NCBI GenBank assembly: GCA_002711515.1
Contig: PARN01000037.1
Location: forward strand, 1 to 28,701
Reading direction: 5' to 3'
From: Rickettsiales bacterium
GTDB lineage: Bacteria > Pseudomonadota > Alphaproteobacteria > TMED127
Length of the DNA: 28,701 nucleotides
Part shown: positions 8,164 through 14,662 of the stretch, piece after piece
How the letters are laid out: each line of letters starts with the position of its first letter
How positions within the stretch are numbered: position 1 is the first letter of the stretch
Made by a program: the position numbers and the translations under genes
The notes under the pieces: generated by a model
Database searches by the model: none
The model's input: only the letters and a program-made list of their open reading frames with translations
Told to the model about the DNA's origin: nothing

Positions 8164-8865
8164 CTAAGTCTCGACTCTTTCATATGTAATCATTTTATCT
8201 GGTAAACTCAGTTTTTTAGATAGTATATTCAGAATTGAGTGCCTATATTCTTCATTTTCAATACAATAATTTGGGTTTTGTTTAAGGAGTTTGATTTTAT
8301 TATTCCTAAAAAAAGAAAGGTCATCATAAGGTGGTATTTTTTTCTCAATTCCATTTTTAAAATTCAAGTATACTTCACACTTTTCCTTTAATAAAATTTG
8401 TTTAAGAAGTGTTCTTACATCTTTAAAAACAATCTTATTTGTATTTAAATATTCTGAAATTAATATTATTTTTGTTTTTATTTTTAAAAAATCACAGATA
8501 GTTTTTATAATATGTGTATTAAATTTATGAAGATTTAAAGAATCATAATAGTAAATATTTTCGATTATATTTTTTAAATCAACATCTAATGATTTATTGT
8601 AGTTATGAAGAATATGTTTAAGGTGTTTCTTTTTAAAAGATTCATCTATGTATGTATGGCAAATATTTTTATATTTTTCTTCTTTTTTCAGAGGAATTGT
8701 TAACCAAATTTCTTTATTGTTATTGTCTAAAATCTTATTTCTTACAATAAAGTTTTTTTTACCAGCCTTAACAACATCTAAAAGAAAAAATTTATCCACA
8801 GATTTGATTAAATGGAAATAGGGATACCAAGGTATATAATTAGGTTGATTACATGCTATAATCAT
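8164..8865 (-). CDS. WbqC family protein
   Basis: 233 aa. It begins MIIACNQPNYIPWYPYFHLI and continues with DKFFLLD, NKILDNNNKEIWLTIPL, which is the WbqC-like signature (QPNY-PW-GYF, then a D-V stretch and W-L-x-x-P). WbqC proteins sit in O-antigen and capsule clusters and are thought to take part in making or transferring acylated amino-sugars, but their biochemistry is poorly settled. The gene is the only minus-strand gene between 477 and 18448 and is divergent from the phosphonate operon across a 281 bp spacer. No aminotransferase is adjacent; the nearest DegT gene is at 22088-23218. Family confidence is high, function low. Confidence 0.75.
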   Translation of the reverse strand: MIIACNQPNYIPWYPYFHLIKSVDKFFLLDVVKAGKKNFIVRNKILDNNNKEIWLTIPLKKEEKYKNICHTYIDESFKKKHLKHILHNYNKSLDVDLKNIIENIYYYDSLNLHKFNTHIIKTICDFLKIKTKIILISEYLNTNKIVFKDVRTLLKQILLKEKCEVYLNFKNGIEKKIPPYDDLSFFRNNKIKLLKQNPNYCIENEEYRHSILNILSKKLSLPDKMITYERVET

Positions 8866-9146
8866 TTTATTTAATAAAAACTTATATCTATTAGTTTATT
8901 GTCAACAAATTTTTCTATTATAAATAAAATAGAAAAATGATTATTTTTTTTTTCTACAATCTATAAACGTCATTCAACGAATTTTTTATAATAAATTTTT
9001 TAAACTTATAAGTTTTAGTAGAACTTAAAGAATGTTCAAAAAAATATATCATTAATCTAATTTATATTAATTCTTTTTAAAAACCAAAAATTTATATTTT
9101 TAAGTTATAATAATTTTCAAAAGAAAATTATATAATTTCATATAAA
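8866..9146. promoter_or_regulatory. Divergent intergenic control region of the phosphonate operon
   Basis: This 281 bp spacer is the longest non-coding stretch in the window and separates the WbqC gene (minus) from the phosphonate operon (plus). No coding frame of note is seen. It contains three exact dyads: arms 8909-8919 and 8928-8938 (11 bp, 8 nt loop), a 14 bp palindrome AAACTTATAAGTTT at 9002-9015, and arms 9110-9118 and 9123-9131 (9 bp, 4 nt loop). Two TATAAT hexamers lie at 9106-9111 and 9131-9136, without a convincing -35 box. The half-site AAACTTATA also occurs at 8878-8886. The region probably holds the promoters for both genes; the regulator is unknown. Confidence 0.5.
9110..9131 (+). 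promoter_or_regulatory. Leader hairpin between two TATAAT boxes before the phosphonate operon
   Basis: Perfect 9 bp arms ATAATTTTC and GAAAATTAT flank an AAAA loop and end 15 nt before the start codon at 9147. If transcription starts from the TATAAT at 9106-9111, the RNA leader of about 29 nt would contain part of this stem; if from the TATAAT at 9131-9136, the mRNA would be nearly leaderless. The stem could be a DNA operator or an RNA element, or chance in AT-rich DNA. Confidence 0.3.
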
Positions 9147-9677
9147 ATGAGTATAAAAAAGGGAAATGCAGCTGTTTACTGGATTACAGGACTATCAGGA
9201 AGCGGAAAAACAACAGTATCTAAGAAATTTATTAATCTTTTAAATAATGACGGACAAAAAGTAATTAATTTTGACGGAGACGATTTAAGGAATATACTTG
9301 GAGGAGGTTTCAGTAAAAATGCAAGATTAAAGCAAGCGCAAAAATATAGTAAATTGTGTAAATTATTTAGTGACCAAGGATTTACAGTGGTAGCTGCTGT
9401 TGGTGCTTTAATAAATAGTGTTCAACAATGGAATAGATCTAATATTAATAATTATGTTGAGGTTTTTTTAAATGTACCAATCAATGAACTACGCAAAAGA
9501 AATAAAAAAAAATTATATTCTAATTTTAAAATGGGTAAGATAAGAAATATTGTTGGTCTTGATATAAGGGCTGAGTTTCCAACAAAACCTGATATCGAAC
9601 TTATGAATTATAATGATGAAACTGCAGAAAAGTCAGCAGAAAAAATTTATAAATATCATAAAAATTTGTTTAAATAA
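9147..9677 (+). CDS. APS-kinase-like P-loop kinase, divergent, phosphonate operon
   Basis: 176 aa, about the size of an APS kinase. Walker A is GLSGSGKT (15-22), and DGDDLRN (43-49) matches the DGDN-R motif. The segment KKLYSNFKMGKIRNIVGLD (121-139) corresponds to the KGLYKKA-GEI-FTG region. Key APS-contact positions are changed: the ENIRR block is KQAQK (62-66), the ISPYR block is absent (VGALIN) and FTG is IVG. It is therefore probably a small-molecule kinase other than APS kinase. It heads the operon, 3 bp before mpnS, which suggests that it phosphorylates a phosphonate, a nucleotide-linked phosphonate or the acceptor. A diverged APS kinase feeding the nearby sulfotransferase is the alternative. 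Fold confidence is high, substrate unknown. Confidence 0.7.
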   Translation: MSIKKGNAAVYWITGLSGSGKTTVSKKFINLLNNDGQKVINFDGDDLRNILGGGFSKNARLKQAQKYSKLCKLFSDQGFTVVAAVGALINSVQQWNRSNINNYVEVFLNVPINELRKRNKKKLYSNFKMGKIRNIVGLDIRAEFPTKPDIELMNYNDETAEKSAEKIYKYHKNLFK

Positions 9678-9680
9678 AGT

Positions 9681-11045
9681 ATGTCATTAATGTTTGATAA
9701 AAAACAATCTTCTTTGAGACTTAAAAGTGAATTTAATGATTTAAAAAGAACAGCTGATAGTGTTGCCAAAGAACTAAATTATAATATTTCAGAGATAAAT
9801 AATTTCTTATCAGGAAAATATGATCTAAAATATTACTTAGAATTTTTAATTAAGTTTTGTGATTTTTATCCAGTAAATATGTCAAATTTAATTATTTACA
9901 AGAAAGATACAAAAAATGGGATTCTTTTTTTCAATGTTAAAGACTCAATTAAAAGTACTCGAATTTTTAAAAGAAAAAATAAAGAAGGAAAACTTACATC
10001 ATATTACGAATACAGAGATACGGCTAAGTCAAATCTTTCAAATTTTTACCCTGAATGGATTGCACAAACGAGATATGTAAAGGATTCAGACCCTTATAAT
10101 CCTGATGTTATTTATAATAGAGGTCATCTTCTACATCAATTAAACTTATTTGTAGGTCCTGTAAACTTTTATTACGAAATTAATGGTAAAAAAATATGTA
10201 AAGAGATGAATACTGGCGATACTTCATATATATCACCGTATGTAAAACACTCATTCACAACTAGAGATAAGTCAAAGTTAGCTTACATAGTAGCAGTTAC
10301 ATCAGGTACTTCTCTAAAAAGAAATCAAAATGAATTACGAATGTTTGGAAAATATACATTTAATAAATTATTAGACAATAAAAAAGAAGAGTTTTACTTA
10401 TTTAAAAAAATAATAAATAGAGCTCTTAATAATGAGGTTATGAATTTAAGAAATTTTGAGAAAACTATTGGCACAAAACTTTATAAAAAAGTTAATAATA
10501 AAGAGAGATTTAGGGATTTAAAAATGTCTGAAATATTAAAAATTTCTGAATCATTAAAAATTTCGTCCTCAGAGATTTTTTATAGTATAAAAAATGAAAA
10601 AGAGGTTATTAATAAATTTTTTGATCCAAAGGATTTTCATTATTTTCCATCAGAAAATAAAAAGTTTTATAAAATTTATAAATCGGCAAGATCAGAGAAT
10701 TTTCCAAATTTGAAAGGTTTTATAATTGAAGTTTCATCAAAGAAGATAAAAGATTTAGATTTTAAATTTACATTAAATATTTATTTAATAAATTACGGAA
10801 TTAAAAATTTGAAAATTAATTGGGAGTATAACTCAAAGTCATATACAAAATTAATAAAGCCAGGAGATTCAATTTATATTGAACCATTTTTAAATTTTAA
10901 TTTAACACCGGAATCAGATACTGGGTTAATCTTCATAGTTACAAGTGAGTCAGGTATTGATTTGAACACACAAAAAGAAATAACTACGATTAAAAAAGCT
11001 GACAGATTAATTATCGATAACGAACAATGGTTTGAAGGAAAATAA
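9681..11045 (+). CDS. mpnS: Methylphosphonate synthase MpnS
   Basis: 454 aa non-haem iron bicupin of the HEPD/MpnS family. An XRE-like helix-turn-helix region (about 20-70) precedes the first cupin, where H149, Q153 (from GHLLHQLNLF) and H190 (from SPYVKHSF) form the 2-His-1-Gln triad reported for MpnS. Position 184, six residues before H190 where HEPD carries its Glu ligand, is Ile. The second half repeats the helical region (about 262-306) and a cupin (about 365-430) whose ligand positions are lost. MpnS cleaves the C-C bond of 2-hydroxyethylphosphonate with O2, giving methylphosphonate and bicarbonate; HEPD would give hydroxymethylphosphonate and formate. The pepM, ppd and reductase genes that make its substrate follow directly. 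Methylphosphonate is the precursor of aerobic marine methane when C-P lyase degrades it. Confidence 0.9.
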   Translation: MSLMFDKKQSSLRLKSEFNDLKRTADSVAKELNYNISEINNFLSGKYDLKYYLEFLIKFCDFYPVNMSNLIIYKKDTKNGILFFNVKDSIKSTRIFKRKNKEGKLTSYYEYRDTAKSNLSNFYPEWIAQTRYVKDSDPYNPDVIYNRGHLLHQLNLFVGPVNFYYEINGKKICKEMNTGDTSYISPYVKHSFTTRDKSKLAYIVAVTSGTSLKRNQNELRMFGKYTFNKLLDNKKEEFYLFKKIINRALNNEVMNLRNFEKTIGTKLYKKVNNKERFRDLKMSEILKISESLKISSSEIFYSIKNEKEVINKFFDPKDFHYFPSENKKFYKIYKSARSENFPNLKGFIIEVSSKKIKDLDFKFTLNIYLINYGIKNLKINWEYNSKSYTKLIKPGDSIYIEPFLNFNLTPESDTGLIFIVTSESGIDLNTQKEITTIKKADRLIIDNEQWFEGK

Positions 11046-11046
11046 A

Positions 11047-12333
11047 TTGAGTAAAGAAATTGTTTTTGTACCTATGGCATGTGATTTAATTCACGAAGGT
11101 CATATAAATATATTAGCTAATGCATCCAAATATGGAAGAGTTGTTGTTGGATTATTAACTGATGATGCAATAAGCGTTTATAAACCTCTTCCACTTCTTA
11201 ATTATAGTAGAAGGTTAAAAATTATCAAATCAATGAAATTTGTTGATTCTGTTGTCAAAACCACTGACTGGGATTACAAAAAATCATTAGAAAATTTAAA
11301 ACCAAAATATGTTGTTCATGGTGACGATTGGAAAAGTAACAATCAAAGAAAAGTAAGAGAAAATGTCCTTAAACAAATCAAATCCTGGAAAGGAACACTT
11401 ATTGAAATACCCTACACAAAAGGAATATCATCTACATTAATAAAAAAAGTATTAAGAAAAAACCTTAGTCCAGATATTATAAGAAAAGAAACTTTTAATA
11501 GAATATTAAATTCGAAGAAACTTATTCGTGTTATTGAAGTTCATAATGGAATTTCAGCATTAATTGCACAGAAAAGTAAATATAAAAATAAAGAATTTGA
11601 CTGCATGTGGCTGAGTAGTCTTACACATTCAACTTCAAAGGGAAAGCCAGATATTGAATACATTGATGACACGACCGTTAATAACACAATAAATGATATT
11701 TTTGATTGTAGTTTAAAACCTCTAATATTTGACGCAGATAGTGGAGGAAGAATAGAGCATTTAAAGTTTACTATTAAAAATTTGGAAAGATTAGGTGTAT
11801 CAGCCATTGTAATAGAGGATAAAGTAGGAGAAAAAATAAATTCGTTATCAAAAAATGTAGAAAAACAAAAACAAGATAGTATTAAGAATTTTTGTAAGAA
11901 AATTAGAATAGCAAAAAATTCTGCTGTATCTTCAAATATTAAAATTTTTGCTAGAATTGAAAGTCTTATTATTAAAAAAGGACTAGATGACGCTTTGTTG
12001 AGAGCAAGTGAATATATAACGTCAGGAGCTGATGGGATTATGATACACAGTAACAAAAAAACTCCATTGGAAATATTTAAATTCTGTAAAAGTTATAATA
12101 ATTTAAAAAACAGAGTTCCTTTAATTGTTGCTCCAAGTACTTACGACAAAACCTATGAAAAAGATTTTGAAAAATATGGAATTAATATAGTTATTTATGC
12201 AAATCAACTCATAAGAAGTGCAATTCCTTCAATGAAAAAAACAGCAGAAAAAATTTTAAAATATGGAAGGTCTTCAGAAGCAAGTAAAGACATAATAAGT
12301 ATAAATGAAATATTAAAATTAATGGATCAATAA
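11047..12333 (+). CDS. pepM: Cytidylyltransferase-like domain fused to phosphoenolpyruvate mutase (PepM)
   Basis: About 428 aa. The N-terminal domain (1-140) is a nucleotidyltransferase fold with HEGH (16-19) and a GISSTLIKK motif (126-134). The C-terminal domain is PEP mutase, with WLSSLTHS (188-195), DADSGG (229-234) and the diagnostic EDKVGEKINS (257-266; EDKX5NS). PEP mutase converts PEP to phosphonopyruvate, the first C-P bond. The fused domain could activate a phosphonate with CTP. Start: a TTG at 11032 is open, but the TTG at 11047 has AAGGA 7 nt upstream, one of the few Shine-Dalgarno sites here, and is preferred. The site lies within the 3' end of mpnS, so the two are coupled. The stop overlaps the ppd start by 1 bp (TAATG). 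Confidence 0.9.
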   Translation: MSKEIVFVPMACDLIHEGHINILANASKYGRVVVGLLTDDAISVYKPLPLLNYSRRLKIIKSMKFVDSVVKTTDWDYKKSLENLKPKYVVHGDDWKSNNQRKVRENVLKQIKSWKGTLIEIPYTKGISSTLIKKVLRKNLSPDIIRKETFNRILNSKKLIRVIEVHNGISALIAQKSKYKNKEFDCMWLSSLTHSTSKGKPDIEYIDDTTVNNTINDIFDCSLKPLIFDADSGGRIEHLKFTIKNLERLGVSAIVIEDKVGEKINSLSKNVEKQKQDSIKNFCKKIRIAKNSAVSSNIKIFARIESLIIKKGLDDALLRASEYITSGADGIMIHSNKKTPLEIFKFCKSYNNLKNRVPLIVAPSTYDKTYEKDFEKYGINIVIYANQLIRSAIPSMKKTAEKILKYGRSSEASKDIISINEILKLMDQ

Positions 12334-13448
12334 TGAAATTACATCCATCTAGATTATTCGATATTTTTAAAAAAAATAAAATTAATTTTTTTTGTGGAGT
12401 TCCAGATTCTTTATTAAAAGATTTTATAAATCTCATTAATGAAAAAGTCGATTCTAATAATCACATTATTACTGCTAACGAGGGCAATGCAATTGCTTTA
12501 GCAACTGGTTATCACTTAAAAACTAGAAAAATTGGGTTAGTTTATTTACAAAATTCAGGTCTTGGAAATTGTATTAATCCACTAACATCACTAACAGACA
12601 GTAAAGTATATTCAATTCCTATGATTTTGTTAATAGGTTGGAGAGGAGCGCTGGGAAGTAAAGACGAGCCTCAACACTTTCGACAAGGAAAAATTTTAGA
12701 AGATCAACTCAAAATATTAGAAATAAAATATTTAATTTTAGAAAACAGAGACAAAATAAATAGCAAACTCACAAAATTGATAAAATATTCTGTTAAAAAA
12801 AACGTTCCAGTTGCAATTTTAGTAAAAAAAGAAACATTTAAAAATTATGAACCGAATCCAATTAAATCAAAATTTACCTTAAGTAAGAAGGATTTTCTAG
12901 AAAATTTTATCCCAAAAATAAATAAAAAAGATACAGTGCTATGCACAACTGGAATGATTTCTAGATCAGTTATAAGGTTTTTAACAGAAAAAAAAATAAA
13001 TGGTAAAAACTTTTTTTATAATGTCGGATCAATGGGACACCTTTCATCGATTGCACTTGGTATTGCATTAAAAAAAAAAAATAATGTATATTGCTTAGAT
13101 GGTGACGGATCGTTCTTGATGCATTTGGGTTCTCTTGCAATTATCGGTTCAATGTGTCTTAGAAACTTCAAATATATTCTCTTAAATAATGGATGTCATC
13201 AATCAGTGGGAGGACAAAGCACAGTTTCGCTTAATATTGACATAAAAAAAATTGCTGAAGGATTTGGTTTCAAATACACCAAGGTTTCAAAAGGAAGTAG
13301 AATTTTAAATAAAGAATTAAGTAAATTTATTTCTATAAAAAATTCTGGATTTCTTGAAATACTTGTTAATGATAGAGACGAAGGTAATCTTCCTAGACCA
13401 AACAAAAGCTTGATTAAATATAAGAATGACTTTATCGAATCATTTTAA
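12333..13448 (+). CDS. ppd: Phosphonopyruvate decarboxylase
   Basis: 371 aa thiamine-diphosphate enzyme, the usual length for Ppd (AepY). The pyrimidine-binding half has CGVPDSLLKDF (21-31) and ANEGNAIALATGY (48-60) with the catalytic Glu at 50. The diphosphate-binding half has the GDGS...NN motif (GDGS 257-260, NNG 285-287) followed by HQSVGGQ. It decarboxylates phosphonopyruvate to phosphonoacetaldehyde, the irreversible step that pulls the PEP mutase equilibrium forward. It overlaps pepM and the reductase by 1 bp on each side (TAATG), so it should be translated in step with them. The gene contains a run of twelve A at 13070-13081, coding for Lys-Lys-Lys-Asn, the longest homopolymer noted in the window. 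Confidence 0.92.
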   Translation: MKLHPSRLFDIFKKNKINFFCGVPDSLLKDFINLINEKVDSNNHIITANEGNAIALATGYHLKTRKIGLVYLQNSGLGNCINPLTSLTDSKVYSIPMILLIGWRGALGSKDEPQHFRQGKILEDQLKILEIKYLILENRDKINSKLTKLIKYSVKKNVPVAILVKKETFKNYEPNPIKSKFTLSKKDFLENFIPKINKKDTVLCTTGMISRSVIRFLTEKKINGKNFFYNVGSMGHLSSIALGIALKKKNNVYCLDGDGSFLMHLGSLAIIGSMCLRNFKYILLNNGCHQSVGGQSTVSLNIDIKKIAEGFGFKYTKVSKGSRILNKELSKFISIKNSGFLEILVNDRDEGNLPRPNKSLIKYKNDFIESF

Positions 13449-14578
13449 TGATCAAACATAAAACAATTATTAAAAGAAAAAGTATTTCGTATTTAAAAAG
13501 GATTCTTGATAAAGAAAAAAATCCTAGAGTATTTCTTTTAACCGGTAAAAACTCATTTAAAAAATGTGGAGCTCAAAAATTTATAAAATCAATAAATCCT
13601 AAAATCTTTAAATACAAATTGTCAATTTCCAACAAATTAATAAGACTTGAACAAGCCGTAAAAGTAAAAAATCTTATCAAGAAAACTAAATCAAACATGA
13701 TCATCGCTGTAGGTGGTGGTGGGGTGATTGATATGGCTAAACTAGCCAATATTCTACTTTTCAGTAACTATAATAATTCTTTGTTTTTAGAAAAGTATAA
13801 AAGTATTAAAAAAAAACTTTTGCCACTTTATGTTATACCAACTACATCTGGAACGGGAAGCGAGGAAACGAGTTTTGCAACGGTTTTCCATAAAAAGCAA
13901 AAATACTCAGTTGATCACCCAAATTTAATACCAAAATTTTCTATAGTTGATCCAGAGCTAATATTTTCATTGCCAAGTTATATAACAGCATTTTCAGGGT
14001 TTGATGCTCTTTCACAGTGTATTGAATCCTATTGGTCAATTTCATCTACTGCAAAGAGTAGGGCTCTTTCAAAAAAAGGAATAAAATTAATAATTAATAA
14101 TATTATTAATGCTACAGTAAGAAATTCAAAGTTAGCAAAAGAACGTATGGCATTAGCTGCTAACCTTTCAGGAAAGGCAATAAATATTACAAAAACCACA
14201 GCTCCTCATGCACTATCATATGAAATAACAAGAAAACTGGATATCCCGCATGGTCACGCCGTTGCACTCATTCTGGGAAAATTTTTTCTCATTAATAGTA
14301 AGATTGATACAATAAGAAAACCTTTAAGTCTAAGAATTAAGAAATATAGACAAACAAATTTATTTAAATATTTAGGTGTAAGAGATGCATATGAGGCAAA
14401 AAATAAATGGTATAATTTAATGAGTAGATGCGGTTTAAAAACTGACTTTTATTCTCTAGGTTTAAAAAATAATAAAAATATCGAAAGTTTTGTGAATAAT
14501 ATTAATTTAGAAAGACTTGAAAATCACCCAGTCAAGTTGAGTAAAGAAATATTAAAAAGTGTTTTTATTGAAAATTAA
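13448..14578 (+). CDS. Phosphonoacetaldehyde reductase, iron-alcohol-dehydrogenase family
   Basis: 376 aa group III (iron-type) alcohol dehydrogenase. The NAD(P)-binding GGGGVIDMAK lies at 89-98, PTTSGTGSE at 131-139, and the metal region includes D186, H254 and H268 (IPHGHAVAL). The second metal ligand, normally His four residues after the Asp, is Gln here (FDALSQ, Q190). Family members in phosphonate clusters (PhpC type) reduce phosphonoacetaldehyde to 2-hydroxyethylphosphonate, exactly the substrate MpnS needs, and position in the operon supports this. It is the last gene of the operon; 84 bp separate it from mmsA. Family certain, substrate strongly supported by context. Confidence 0.85.
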   Translation: MIKHKTIIKRKSISYLKRILDKEKNPRVFLLTGKNSFKKCGAQKFIKSINPKIFKYKLSISNKLIRLEQAVKVKNLIKKTKSNMIIAVGGGGVIDMAKLANILLFSNYNNSLFLEKYKSIKKKLLPLYVIPTTSGTGSEETSFATVFHKKQKYSVDHPNLIPKFSIVDPELIFSLPSYITAFSGFDALSQCIESYWSISSTAKSRALSKKGIKLIINNIINATVRNSKLAKERMALAANLSGKAINITKTTAPHALSYEITRKLDIPHGHAVALILGKFFLINSKIDTIRKPLSLRIKKYRQTNLFKYLGVRDAYEAKNKWYNLMSRCGLKTDFYSLGLKNNKNIESFVNNINLERLENHPVKLSKEILKSVFIEN

Positions 14579-14628
14579 ATGAAATAAAAAACTTAAATTT
14601 ATTTATACTTTAATAAGAAATTTTGAGA

Positions 14629-14656
14629 TTGAAATAGACTTAAATTCAATTAATAT
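14629..14656 (+). promoter_or_regulatory. Candidate promoter of the mmsA operon
   Basis: TTGAAA (14629-14634) and TAATAT (14651-14656) are separated by 16 bp in the 84 bp spacer upstream of mmsA. The predicted transcription start falls at about 14663, the first base of the ATG, so the message could be leaderless. Eyeball match only. Confidence 0.35.
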
Positions 14657-14662
14657 GATCTC

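Noticed and set aside
8909..8938. Hairpin as a Rho-independent terminator
   Set aside because: It lies upstream of the start codons of both flanking genes, so no transcript from either gene would end there; treated as a regulatory dyad.
9147..9677. Housekeeping APS kinase CysC for sulfate assimilation
   Set aside because: The APS-contact blocks (ENIRR, ISPYR, FTG) are replaced and no ATP sulfurylase is nearby; kept as an alternative only.
9681..11045. Hydroxyethylphosphonate dioxygenase (HEPD) instead of MpnS
   Set aside because: The Glu ligand position of HEPD is Ile184, and Gln153 is present at the MpnS-specific ligand place.
11541..12056. Long minus-strand open frame opposite pepM
   Set aside because: It lies within a well-supported plus-strand gene, shows no family motif and is explained as an antisense shadow.
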